Shown here in pieces: positions 42,220 to 55,458 of a DNA stretch of 64,000 nt. The notes under the pieces are model-generated. The model worked only from the letters and a program-made list of their open reading frames with translations. It made no database searches and was not told the DNA's origin. The DNA comes from Smittium mucronatum (lineage: Eukaryota > Kickxellomycota > Harpellomycetes > Harpellales > Legeriomycetaceae). Within the stretch, counting starts at the first letter, position 1. The number at the start of each line of letters is the position of its first letter. The translations under genes and the position numbers were made by a program. The DNA lies in contig LSSL01000164.1 in assembly GCA_001953115.1 (NCBI GenBank), positions 72,285 to 136,284 of the forward strand. Reading direction: 5' to 3'.

Positions 42220-44766
42220 AATATGGATATTTTTTTTAGCTGGATTTACAATTTATTAGATTTTTATATTAAGCGTCTTTAATGTATAATTTTATATCAA
42301 ATTTTAATATAACAGCTTAATTTTAAAATATTTTGGTTGTAGTAGCTTTACTAATAGCAATTATGCTGTTTTGAATCCATTTAGCTGATGGTGAGACTGA
42401 ATTTTATTTTTAAAATCCTAACTTAATATATTTTTATATCGAAATTCCTGTTTCTATTTATAGAGCCCCGTTTATATAGATTTCAAATCTTATGAAAGCA
42501 AGATCTTTATTATTTTAATTTTTCTTTGCCCAAGGTAAAAGCCAAATAAAAAAAATTCGAAATTCTCTATAAGTGGTTAAAATTTTGTCTAGAAAATTCA
42601 ATTATGAACTTATTTTTTATGCCCAATTAATTTTTTTTGGTTTGTTTAATTGTTTTTATTTTGAAATTCACACTTATGTGTGCTATCTTAGAATTTAAAA
42701 TTCAATTTTTTCGGTTTATAATTATTTAAAATGTTTCATTCAATTTAGATAAATGTAAATAATTTCTGAAATTATTTTTTTAAGATAAAATAAAAAATAT
42801 ACATCTCTATGCATTCAGTCTTTGAATTTTTAATGTTTCATTAATGAGATTTCTAATTTTTTTTCTTTTTAAAAGTAAATTAATTAACTATTTTTAATTT
42901 TAGGTATGGTTTTTTCAAACTTTACTTAGGCTATTTTTGTGAAAATTTCATGGAAATCAATAAGAAAAAAACTTTTACGTTTAATCTGATTTTTTCGCAT
43001 TCGATTCTTTTTTTTTTAAATATAAATTTTCTAAACACAAATAAAAATTCATAACAGTGCTATATATTCACATTTTCAGCATTATAGTTATGGTTTCAAG
43101 AATAGCTAATTTTTATGTGCTATTCTGCTGAAATTTTCCTTCTATTTTTCCATGAATGGATCCCACTAAGTATAGCATTTATTTATTTGAAGAAAATTAT
43201 ATAAATATACTTGTTTACTATTTTATCCAAATGTTTTTTTAGCGATATTTGAAAAATTTAGCACCTATTAGCGGTCTGGAATGCCATTATTATTATCACT
43301 GATCGTATTAAACGTGTGATTTCTCCATTTATGATATTTTCCTTCAGTATTATTTTAGATTATAAAGGATTGTATTTTTTTGAAATAGTCTTTCTATAAT
43401 TTATGTTAATAGCAGAAAATACGTCAATAACACCATTTAAAATTTCATATCAAACTCCAGCACTTCGATTTTAAATAATACTGGCGTTCTCTGTTAAATT
43501 CTTGATTTTCGTCCATATGAAGGAGGTATCTAATCATATTTATTGAGTTTTTTTGTTTATTGAGGGTAAAATATTCACAGGATGAAAAGTAGAAGTCCCT
43601 AACACAATTTCTTCTTTCCATTATTCTTAGCAAGTTAATGAGGATCGAATATAAATACACTTATAAGGCGTAATATTTAATCCCCTAGCATTTTTAATTT
43701 TATTAAATTAGCACAATTTGGTAAAGATGTATTAAAAAATATTATAAAAATTAGTTTGGCCAATTAAATACTTGTAATATTTAATTAATTTAAGCCTTTA
43801 TCGCTTATTAATTTATCAATCTTCGGAAAATATTCACATTAGCTCTCTCAATAGTTAAATCAGCTTTATGAATCCTTGTTATGATTTAGAATGGAATATT
43901 CTATTACATAAATTTGGAAAAATCTTTATATTTTTCACTGTGGGATTATCACCCGTTTCCTCTTTAATCGATTTAAATGTGGTTTGGAATATGTAAATAT
44001 AAAATTATCGAGTGTGTAAAGCCTCATTTGATTACTCAATTTAATTAAGGCTACCCAATTTTAATATTCTAAGTGATTTATTAGCTAAAATATCTGATTG
44101 TACTCTCCACCCAAATCAAATATAATTTCCGCCAAATCCACTTAAAAAATATTGAAGGTTTTTTCGAATGGTATTTGTGTCACAAAATTGTTATTAATTA
44201 TATGTATATTTTTATAAAAAAAATTGATTATATCCGGGAAAAAATTCTTACAACTAGTTATGATAGACCATATACTAAAGCAGTAACATACTTTCAGAAT
44301 TTTTAAGTTCTAGAGTACCAAATTATATAATTCGAGCATGAGTTTTATCGAAAAAAAACCTTACATATAACAGGTAGGTATTTTTAATAATAAAAAAACG
44401 TATAGCTTTTAGATGGTTTATTAATAATTTTTTTTACTTTTTTTAACTTAAATTTTTGCAACTCAGGCACAAAATTTGCAGATTAAAAAATTAATTTAAT
44501 ATTAGGTGTTTAGATGAATGAGTTTAATCGATAAATCTAATAAAAATAATTTTGAATTATAATTCTTAGATCTCATACCAACTAATAATGAATATTAGAG
44601 TCGAAAAATAATAATTAAGTAAACTGAAAAATAATTGGGGGGTTTTTTTAAAAAAATATGATATTATTGTATATATATATAACTAAATTAAAGTTATTCA
44701 AAAGATTTATCAAATTTATTTATGATACATTAAAGTTAAGTAAGATTAAAAAAAATCTATATGAAA
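42220..44766. other. 2.5-kb spacer between the inverted arms
   Basis: AT-rich, with a slightly GC-richer patch at 43.26-43.68 kb. A 71-codon - strand frame (43,660-43,445) lies there, with a product containing MERRNCVRDFYFSS and NRERQYYLKSKCWS. It looks less random than its neighbours but I cannot assign it. It could be a scrap of a transposase. Confidence 0.3.
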
Positions 44767-45530
44767 CATCAAGACCTATATTTACTAATAATAAATTTAG
44801 ATATATTTGGGAAAATCAGGTATAATTTTATCCTTTATTTCGATTTCTGAATTTTTTTACAGATACAAACGTGTATTTAAAGCAGATTTCTAAAGACTTA
44901 TTTATATAAATTTTTATTTAAGATAAGTAATTCGGTACCACTATAAAAATATTAACCTTCGAAAAAAAGGAATTAAATAATAAAAATTGCTATATATTGA
45001 AATTTTTTTTTTCACAAATTTTTTATTTGAGAATTTTTGAAAAACATCTTTTCTATTTATTTTGCCGATATAGTTTTTAAAATTCCTCTAAATATTCACT
45101 TGTATAAAAATACTACGTTTTAGTAAAAATAAATTCATATTTACATAAATGGGTTATTATTTAGTAAAAAAGACGTTTTACTTATTTAATTTTCTTATAA
45201 AATATTGGGAAAAATCTAGATTTGTAATAAATCTTTTTTTATTTGTTAAATTATTATAATTAGTGAATAAAAATCACTATAATCCAAACTGGATGATTTT
45301 ATCTGAATTTGAGACTATAAATAATTATTATGCAAAATTAACCTATAGGGCTTTGTGGGAAAATACGTCTTGTATACATAATATTACCTCAATCAGCAAA
45401 CTATAAAGTCTTCACTGGTAGGCGTATTTAAAAGTGAAATTACTTTTTTATAATTTAATGTCACCTTTTTTTCGTTTTTTTTACCTAAAAGAGTTTTTCA
45501 CTTATATATTTCATCTAAAAAAACGATTTT
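44767..45530 (-). repeat. right arm of an inverted repeat pair
   Basis: Inverted copy of the arm that starts near 41.7 kb. The inner 380 bp (44,767-45,147) align closely. About 320 bp of unmatched sequence (45,148-45,465) then interrupts the arm before the outer patch at 45,466-45,515 resumes the match, consistent with a later insertion here or a loss from the other arm. Confidence 0.75.
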
Positions 45531-46024
45531 ATACTATATTTTTTTAAAGAGTTATTATAAAAAAAAAGTATCTTTCCAGAATTTAAGTTTGTAATGTATT
45601 TTTAATAAAATAATTGTTCCAAGACTAAAATATTTTTAGTAAATTAAAATATACAGTGTCAATGGATGATGCAGATAATCCAGAAAAATCTAACCTTGAA
45701 TATTTATAAAATAAGTTATACTAGAAAAAACCATAAAATAAAGGGTATTTAAATTTAAACCTCACATTAATTAATTCCCATATATTTTTTTTTACACCTC
45801 CATAATAAGTTTTTTTTTTCTCCTTAAAGATGAATTTTATTTACCTTAATTTCTCATAAATATGAATATCACTGTGCTCAATTGTGTATAAATCTATAAA
45901 AGAGGGAAATAATCTTTCCTTTTTTTGCAGAAAAACATAAAGTAATATTTATATAACAAAATTTTACTATTTTCTTACTTTTTCAAAAGATTTTTTTAAC
46001 AGTATATAATCTCAGTAATACAAC

Positions 46025-46240
46025 TTTTGAAGCAATGTTAGGGAGTGTGGGGGGGGGGTCTTTATTTTGGTAGATGGTACCCTTTTACCGTAGGTACTCA
46101 GCCGGCAGTCCGGCAGAGAAGATTGTTGTAGTTAGGTTAATAATCTTTTCTATACTCATTTATTTTCTTTATTATTTTTTTATTATGGTTTTTAGTGTAG
46201 TTATATTACAAATGAATTCCATGATAAAAATTAAAAAAAT
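46025..46240 (+). mobile_element. poly(A)-ended retroelement fragment, copy 2
   Basis: About 210 bp that align, inverted, with 60,224-60,426. Shared features in order are: gaagcaatg, a long G tract (46,049-46,058), ggtagat, accgtaggtactcagccg, gtccggcagag, agttaggttaataatctttt, and a 3' end acaaatgaattccatgat followed by an A-rich tail. The GC-rich head with a 3' A-rich end suggests a LINE 3' UTR or a SINE. Weaker similarity continues 5' of the listed start (ctcagtaatac), so the true 5' limit is unknown. No coding frame is visible. Confidence 0.65.
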
Positions 46241-48280
46241 ATTTTAATAACACAATAAAACCTAAGCAAAAAGATAAAAAAAAAAACAATAATGTTGAAA
46301 TTTGACCATCTTCAAAAATAAAATCAGGCTGAAATTTACTAAGCTTCGATTTGACTTACAATATTCTCGAATTTTAATTGGAATTTTATATTTTACTGGA
46401 TTCGTATTTTTAATATTATATTAATAAAAATTAAAAAAAATCAAATAGAATAATAGTATAAAATTTTTTAAAAAAAAATTGTGCCCAACTGAGGATGTAC
46501 CCTGATATTATAATAAAAAATTAAGGGGTGATAAAACTGTAGAATAAAGTATCAAAATTAATGAGTGATCACATTTTAACATATTATATAATAAACATTT
46601 TAAAATTTAACACAAAGCTAATAAATTTAGTATTTTAGCTAAGTTTTATTAATTTTTTAAGCTGGATAGATATAAATAATGCTACTGTTTGTGGAATAAG
46701 TATTTTTCAAAAACTAATCCTTTAAACGCATTTTTTTTAAAATATATGCCCAAAAATAAACAAAAAAATTCAATTAAAGTGTATATATATTTAAAATAAG
46801 TTTTTTTCAAAAAAATATTTACTAAAAAGCAGTTATCTTTTATTTTTGGTTTTCTTATTATTCATAATTAGGTTTGTTTAAACTAACTTTTAATATAAGA
46901 TGGCAGGTGAATATCTTTTCAATCGATCAGATATATTAAATCTATTAATTAATCATCTGTTCAAGAAATTTAATCATCCAATTTAGGCATTTTTTAATTA
47001 TAAATAAAAAAAAATTTAGAAATTTTGAACAAGATTATTTATATTGCTAATTTCAATCATTATTGCGTACAGAATCTATCTATTATTCGATATAATTGCT
47101 TAAAATTTTTTTATGCTTTAAATACATTTAATTTCGCAAGGGAATGATGAAGTTTTTTTCTATAATTTTTTTTGATATTTATCTTAATTATTTTTTAATG
47201 GGGTTTAAATCTATACCTGATAGGTTCTATTTAATATTATTGGGTATAAAATTCAGCTCATTTTGCGATTGGTTAAATATTATCAATAAATTTAATAACT
47301 ATTTTTTGTTTTCATATAAGTGATTCGTATAAATTGGACTTTGAAAAAAAGTTCGAGTTATATTTTGTTTTATTTGGGCAAATCTTTATATAAATTAATA
47401 GACTGAACCAAAATTAAACATTATTTTGTTTTTGATCATTATATTCTAGATTCATTTAAAGTTTTAAAAAAATTACAAATTATCCCCTCTCTATTAACCT
47501 GAAGATGAAAATGCGTTTTATTGATTTTTATACCATTTTTTATTAGAAAATCATCAGCGTGGTTTGAAATCAACTTTTTTCATGAAATATTTATAATGAT
47601 TTTTCCAAAAATGAAAATCTTAGACATTTAATAAACAACATATGCATATTTGATTAAAAAAAACTCAAAAAAATTACTATTCCGGAATTACTATAAATTT
47701 TGGGAACAATTTATTGAAAAATATTTATGCAATTTTTAAATAATACTAGGATATTTATATTTCAGATAACCTAGAATTATGATGTTTTAATACGATTAAA
47801 TATAAAAAATTGATTTTAATCTTTCAAAAAACTCATTATCTCTTCAATGTATAAATAAAATAAGGATTTTTATTAAAAAAATAGGTATATTTACCCAGAG
47901 GTAAGCTTGAATTTTTTATTCATATTTTATAGTTTTTTAATATCCTTATCGCAATTATTTAAATTTTCATACATTATTTTTGCATAGAAATCTTCAGAGA
48001 AGATATTTTTTGATCTTCAAAAAGATTATCTATAGATAATGGTTTTATTTATTGGTGTAGTAGATGAATTTTATTTGGCATATATTAGCTTGATAATAAT
48101 ATTTTTATTAAATTTAATATATTTTTTATAATAGAAAGACCATCTCTATAAGGCTGTCTTCAATTAACATTTTGATTTTTGCAAAAGATAACGAAATTTC
48201 TTTGGGAAATTTTAAGCATAAATATAATTTACCGAATTGTTCCAATTTCCTTGTTATTTATTGAAATATAATTAAAATTG

Positions 48281-48314
48281 CTGTTAATAAGGTGGGGGGG
48301 GGGGCTGTTAATAA
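48281..48314. repeat. G11 tract between direct repeats
   Basis: The word ctgttaataa occurs at 48,281-48,290 and 48,305-48,314 on both sides of ggt plus G11. This could be a tiny insertion with a 10-bp target duplication, or a slippage product. Confidence 0.6.
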
Positions 48315-49717
48315 TATACATATTAAGGAATTTCCTTAAAACCCACATTTTTTTAAAAGTCATAATGATATTATAATTTTTTACTAATCTATAAAAAGAA
48401 CTAAAAATATTCAGAAAATAGTTTAGTCAATAGAATATTTAAGGAAGATTATTATTCAATTTATATTTAAATATAACATTTATAACTACTGGAGTGAATA
48501 AATTTTAGGCTTATAGTTTACACTCATCATTTTTCGTGGATTTCAAATAAAACATTGTATATTTTTCAAAGCTTGGAATAAGAATAGTAGAAATTCGAAT
48601 ATTAAAAATTAGTAATATAAATTAAAAAAGTATAAGTACTTTAGATTTTTAATTTAATTACTATAAAAAATATACCTAAAGTTTTCAAGTTTATTTGAAA
48701 TCACAATTATTATAAATAAATAAAAGAAAAAGAAAAAGAAAAAAAAGTATCAAAACTATTATCGATTTTTATACCCCATTAAAATATTGATAATTTTCAA
48801 GAATAATTCTCTTTTAAAGCAATTTATTTATAAATTCCGTAGATAAATGTTTTTTTTTTCAATAACCGTCAAAAAAATAGATAATTTTATTAATTTAAAG
48901 AGAGATTACACTTACTTTGTGAATCGTATATATATAAAAGATAAAAAAATGACGCAATATATATATATATATTAATACCCCTTTTTTTCAAATAAAAAAT
49001 TAAATAAAATAAGGTTTATATTGAATCTTTATATATTTTAAAATATAGATTTTAAAAAAAAAATGTAAAATTTGATATTAATTATTTTATTTAGCATGGT
49101 AAAACCATTATAATGAAAAAAATTACTTAGCTATATTGATTTCAAAAAATAATATTAATTTTTTATTTTAGGAGGCAAACATCTTTTTTAGTTTTGGAAA
49201 AAATATACCTCTTTTTTTTTTTATTTAAGCTGTTTTGAATCCCCAGAAAAGATTTAGAATAGAATCATTAGTAATTTAACACTGTATTTTATGATAATAA
49301 TTTTATCTATTTAGGATCAATGATCTAATAAAAATCCAAAAAATAATTTAAAAAGTTAATTGAAACATATATTTTAAATACTTAATAAATAAGTTCATTT
49401 ATTTATTATTTTTTCTAGATAAACATAATTCATCAATGCGATTTTGGAGTTAAAAATTCATAGAAATGAAGATAAAAAAAGAATAATCACATTATTGCAG
49501 GTCTATTTCAAAATATTTTGCTGATAATGCTTTAAATCTCCGCTCAAAATATTCATGTTTATTATATAAAAAAGCATTTATTGCGCAGTGGTCTGTATAT
49601 GTATTTTATTATTATATATTTTTTCATTTATTATTTTTGAGAAGAGGTACATCTACAATTCCTGGAGATTTTAAAGAGCCCCAGTTCTTTTATTTAAGGT
49701 TTAATTTCAAAAATGTT

Positions 49718-50450
49718 GGCTTTTTTTTAATAATTTTTATCTTTCTGAAATATTAAATTGCATATAAACCCCCGAACGTTAAAGGGTGAGAAATTGGACA
49801 TATATTATTTTTTATTTATAAATAAGTTTTCAATTTTTCAATTTTTCAATTTAATTTCTAGAAAACCGGTGGAAATTATCCCACAGTATCCGCAAAAAAA
49901 TTATTCACAAAAATTTGAATTGCGATAACTTGAAAAAAAAACGCTAAAATGACATTTGAAATTTTTTCTTATATAATATTACAAACCTAAAATTTCAAAT
50001 TTTTAATCTAAAATTGATGATATTTAAGCGTTTAGACAGTTAGAGAAATCACTTTTATGGAGTTAAACTTTCGGGATCTGTGAGTTTAGAAAAAGAATAT
50101 AAGGTTTTTTTCTTTTTTTTTTCAGAAGCTTAAATTATTATCACTTTGATTTTGAAAATTTCTATAGAAAAGAATTCATATTTTATATTTCTAGATTTAT
50201 AGATTCTAAAATGCAAGCGTTCGTGTATTTATCACTTAAGTTAATCACCCTAAAAGTGAAAATTTCTATTTAAACATAAAAATGGTACTGGAAGGTACTT
50301 AATGTAATGAAAATTCTGGCTTAAACTTTCTGAAGGCAAAGAAATTGAAGTGCAAAGTGTAAAATCACTAAATTATAATAAATTAATTAATTTTATAATT
50401 TTTTGTGTTTTGACTTAATTTACCGGGTGTTAATTTTTTTGAGGTTTTTA
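49718..50450 (+). repeat. left 733-bp terminal inverted repeat of a MULE-like element
   Basis: The whole segment is repeated in inverted orientation at 55,459-56,188 with only scattered single-base differences. Landmarks present in both arms are aacccccgaacgttaaaggg, tttctagaaaaccggtggaa, aaactttcgggatctgtgag, gcaagcgttcgtgtatttat and aatttaccgggtgttaattt. A short (CAATTTTT)3 run near 49,835 is shared too. Long inverted termini are typical of MULE elements, and a MULE transposase relic lies between the arms. Confidence 0.9.
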
Positions 50451-52829
50451 TGGGAATTATTTCTTACTTGATTTATATTTATTGATTCAGTACTCATGAA
50501 GTAATTAAAAATTACCTTAAAAATAATTTTACTGTTAAATAATCTTTTACAAAAGCCAAAACCTAGTTTATTAAATATAATAAAGTTTTTAGTATTAATA
50601 TATATATATATTTGAAAAATACATATTTTCATAATAATTTAAATTTTCTCGCTTTAAGAGTAATTTTAACATCCATTATTGCGCTTTATAGCTTATTAAT
50701 GTAAAAATTATCTATAAAAATGAATTTCAAGAATTTTTTTTTTGTAAAATCAATCTATAAATATCTTATTTTTGTTTTTTTATTTTACTTTCCATAACTA
50801 TTTTCAAAAAATTTATTGTGTCTATGTTTCTTTCTTTTTGATTAGAAATTCTGAATTTTCAGATAATTATCTTTATTTTGGATCCAGGTTCATCAAAGCT
50901 TCTAAATTTCATCTTTTTTGGTTTATCTTAAAGTTTAATAACCAATAAAAACATAGATAAATAATCATAAACGACTCTAAAAATCTTAAAAGGTTTATAA
51001 TAAAAATGATAAATCATTAAATTATTGCTTCTTGTGTATATTTATCCCACATCAGCGCAAGTTTTGACTAAAAGAAAGATATAAAATCGAAAAACTAAAT
51101 TATAATTTTATTATTTTTTTTCAGATAAAATTAAAATTTCTATATAATAAATCCATATTAGCTAATTAATATTTTTTTACCTTCTATTCCAGGTGTATTT
51201 TTATCGAAATCCCTGATTTTTTTACTATTTTCCAGGGCAATAATTGCCTGAAATAAATTTCCAATCTTAAATTACAAATTTCTTTCACCTCGTGACAAAT
51301 ATTTCATATTTCATTTAAAAAAATTCTTCTTTTTTGAATCAAAAAAATTTTATTAGATAAAATTAATTTATTTTCCTATCCCTTTATATCCAATTTTTAG
51401 TAAATATGAAATTTTTTGACATAAAATTCCAAATTTATAAATTGCAAAATATGATGATAGCAACTAATACAGTTTAATTTCAGAAAAATATTCGCATATA
51501 AAGGTTTATATGATTTTATTTCTTTCTATTTTTTTCAAAAAAACTTCTGTAAAAATCTTTCGCAGAATTTCGTAAAACCTCTAATTTTTTTCCAAATATC
51601 ACAATAAAATTTCTATCTTAATAAATCAAACGGTGGGGGTTCTTTTATTTATATATTTATATTTTTTTCTTATTAAAATACCTTCATAGCATTGCTTATA
51701 TAAAATAAGATTGATTTTTTGGTTACGAATATATTTTTTTAATTAGTTTTTTTAAAAAAAAATGCATAATGCTTATTTTTTCAGTTGGATAATCTCAAAA
51801 AATATCAAAATTAAGATTTTTGGTCCTAATTTTGCAGATATAAATAAATATAAATACAAATATTTCTAATTTGAATGAAAAGCGCCTACTAGGATATTAT
51901 GAATAGAGAATGTAAAAATCAAACTCTGAGATTGGGTAAAATTTATGATTTGTAAGATACTCTTCCTTATTTATAAAGTCACAATTTGAGCCGGATTTGG
52001 CTCTGAAATTATCTAGATGTGATTTTTTTATTTATATCTCTTCTTTTTTAGATCCTCGGTTTTTTATATACTCAAGACTTCTATATTGCATGAAGATCGG
52101 AATTTTTGGGTATAAATTTTTAATATGAAGCTTCTGTTATCAATGGGTTTTGTATTTGGAAAAGTTTCCGAATTTATTTTAGTATTTTTTTAATTTTTTG
52201 TCCAAAAAGGCCCAATGCCTATTCTATAACAAAATAGTTTATATCCTTAAAAAAATATAATTGAACGTCTTTCTTTAAAAAATACTAAAATTTTACAAAA
52301 CTCAGAAATTATATATCTTTTCTCGAAATTTTTTTTAAGGGTAGCAGATTTAAACCACTATAATCTTACTACGTCAAGATTAAAAGCTTTATTTAGCACC
52401 ATCATTAAATTTCTAGCCCTAAAATATATTTATTTTAGTTATTTGACACTAAAAACACATTAATTTTCCCTAAATATCAGCCTATTTATTTAATTGGATA
52501 GTTGTGTTTGATAATATTCAAGATTTTTTTAAATTATTAAATATTTAATGTGCGTTCTTATCAAGGCTCTAGCCGGTTTATTTTATTTTTCTGAAATCCC
52601 TGTTCCTAAAATTGAAGCATAAATCAAAGATTTTTAAAAAATATATTATAAATATGTTGAATTGGTCACCTCCCTTTAGCTGAAGTTCTATTGAAAATTT
52701 TTCTGATTTTTGAAAATTAAAAAGAAAAAACAAGCCTATATAATTCATTGTCTTTTTATTATTGAGAAATAAAATCTTATAATGGGTGTGATGCATTATC
52801 AAAATTGGAAAAATATAATTTTTCAGAAG
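50451..52829. other. internal AT-rich region of the MULE-like element, left
   Basis: No recognisable coding sequence. It lies between the left inverted arm and the transposase relic, and was presumably internal to the element or later insertions into it. Confidence 0.4.
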
Positions 52830-53750
52830 AGTATAGAATATGCTACTCTGAGATTCATAAACAAATCTGCTCTGATTCGATGAAAAATACCGAGTATTCT
52901 AAACTTATAAAGTATTGTTATAAAAAAATATGGGAACCATATCAGGTTAAGAGTATTTTGTAAAAATCAGGGGTAGTTATTGCGGATAGGTAAATCTATT
53001 CCGCGATTAGCAGAATAAGAAAATCACGAAATATTAATAATCAAACAAATTTTAAAAAGCTTGAGGAATACTGTGCGGAAATTCTGAGTTTTTGGAAAAA
53101 AATTACGGATATATATTCAAATATGAAATAAATAATTCGAATATAAAAATACTCATTACATCAAAAAAACTGACTAAATATTTAAAAGAAAATAGAATGG
53201 ATCAAATCTAAATGAAATTTAAATTTTTTTATTTTGGATATCCAGTTGCAGTAATTGGTTTTAGTGTTTTTTTTCAAGATATTTATAGCTATTATTATAG
53301 GGGTTGTTAGGGATGAGAGAGAAAATACCTTCATTTGGATAATAAATGGGATAAAAAATATTTCGGAAAAACAATGGTATGGGTTGAAAATAAATTCATT
53401 TTATCACAGATTCCTCTCCACAAATAACTTCAGCTCTCAAAAAATTCAGTCCAGGGACAAAAAGGATAAAATTTTGGTCACATAAATCAAAAAATATGGA
53501 TGATTTGATAAATAAAGCTCATAAATATTTCAGGGAAATAATAAAATCATACAAATTTTATCCAAAATTACTTCACCCAGTAATTTTTTTAATATTTCTC
53601 TACCTTTTTTTTGAGAAAATGGGGAGAATTCTCAGAGCTTAAAAATATGCTGGATATTTTAAAAACCCCATTTTTTAAAAAATAGGAATTTTTTCGGGGG
53701 ATACGATACTTTTTCACCTAGCAGAAAAATATTCTTGAAATAATCAACAT
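52830..53750 (+). pseudogene. decayed MULE-type transposase, second copy
   Basis: A frame-shifted, stop-broken MULE transposase. An N-terminal part (from about 52,830) reads SAISRIRKSRN and FKKLEEYCAEIL. Then come ITSKKLTKYLKENRMDQI, with the first Asp at codon 53,200, and FGYPVAVIGF. After a frame change VVRDERENTFIWIINGIKNI appears, and after a second change FITDSSPQITSALKK, with the second Asp at codon 53,409, and TKRIKFWSH. The same motif order and nearly the same Asp-Asp distance (about 69 against 66 codons) appear in the relic at 19.8-20.7 kb. In-frame stops include TAA at 53,209. The relic sits inside the inverted-arm pair at 49.7-56.2 kb, so these belong together. Weak traces continue to about 53.9 kb. 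Confidence 0.75.
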
Positions 53751-55458
53751 AAAGATAAAATCGCGATACACAGAATGGAAAAAAAATATTAATAATTTAC
53801 AAAATTTGTGTTTGATATGGTTGAGACATTGGAAAAATAAAAGCTCCAGATTTCAAAAAGCCATAGTAAAGCATCGTTTTGACAGATGGAAACTCTGATT
53901 ATAATATAACTAATATATGTGAAAACTTTATTTATATTTATTTTAAATAATATAAGAAGATCTTTGACATGAATAATTTTATACTGTCTAAAATAAAAAA
54001 CTTATAATTTTCCGACTTTGATGATTTATTATACGAGTTATCAAATATGTTCATTATACAGAAAAACTTAATATTGAAATTTTATTATGATGTAAAATTT
54101 CCATGTTACAATTTAAATAAGAAATGGGGATGCAAGTATGTTTATTTATTCCTTTAGGGAATAATTATGTTAAAAATAATTGATACTTATATAGAACAGA
54201 AAAAAAGAAAAAAAATCCAATGAAAATAGAAAAAAATTCTATTAGTTATGTATAAATATTTTTCTTTATTCTATATTTTATAAATTTTATGGGTATACCT
54301 ATGCCAAATAAATACTTATTATTTTATTAAAAAATAGTTCTGAGTTAATATTTATTTAAAAAATATTTAAAAATCCTGATAATTTAGAAAAAGCAGTTGA
54401 TTTATCGTATCTATAAAGGATTCGGGTAATTATGACTTTAAATAATAAAATATAATTGCTCAAAAAAATTATCAAAAAAAAAAAGGACTTAGCTTTACTT
54501 AATGTTGTGACTATATTAAAAACCTTTTCAATTAAAATAAAAATGACTGTAAAGTTGTTTTTATTGATTTAAAAAGTTATTATTTTGGTCTTATCTCAAT
54601 ATTGTGTTTATAATTATTTATTTGTATCTTTTTGGCAGTTATAAATCGATTTATTTCGAATCTTATTTAATTAATGAAATATGTAATCGCGTTGTAAGTT
54701 ATACTGTATCTATGTAACTTTTATGATTTTGCATGGAAGAATAGGTCAGAAAAAAATATATATTTATATGATTTAGAAATGAAAACATAAATTATTTAAG
54801 ATTTTTCTACCTATATTTTAAATATTCGCTGAATTTCGGGGTTATTTTTGCTAGACTGGCTCTAAAAACCATAAAAATATCTAGTTTTAATTTGGATATA
54901 TCTTCAGAAAAAACGCCATAAAAACTTATAGCATCTTCGTTCAATATTTTTTTATTAAATTTAAACTTTACATTGTCTTTATAAACTTCTTTTTTTATTA
55001 TTTTTCTAGATATTTGGCTTATTCCTCATCCATAAATTTGCTAGCAAAAAGCATCCATATTTTTTTTGTTTTCTGAAAAAAATTTATTGTACCATCCACT
55101 ATTTTTTTAAAAAGATATTAAATATAACCAATTAAATAAATAGACCCATGTTTGGGACAAATTTTAGTATTTTTAGCGCCAAATTTCTAAAATAAATATT
55201 TTTAAAGGTTAGAGATGTAATTTTGGTTATAAATGTTACTTTCTGGTTTGATGTATTAATATTATATTGAATTGATATTTTCTCCCTTTTATTTAATCTC
55301 TATACGAGACTGTAAAGCCTTTTAATTTTATGATATTTTCAAAAAAAGAATGTTTTTTATTTATTTTCAAATCTTCTAATTATTGATTCTCAAGCAAAAA
55401 ATAATCATTAATGGAGCTAATTATTACGTTGTCATGATATTTAATTTTTGAAATCGAA
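53751..55458. other. internal AT-rich region of the MULE-like element, right
   Basis: No gene or clear transposase motif is seen between the relic and the right inverted arm. Confidence 0.4.
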
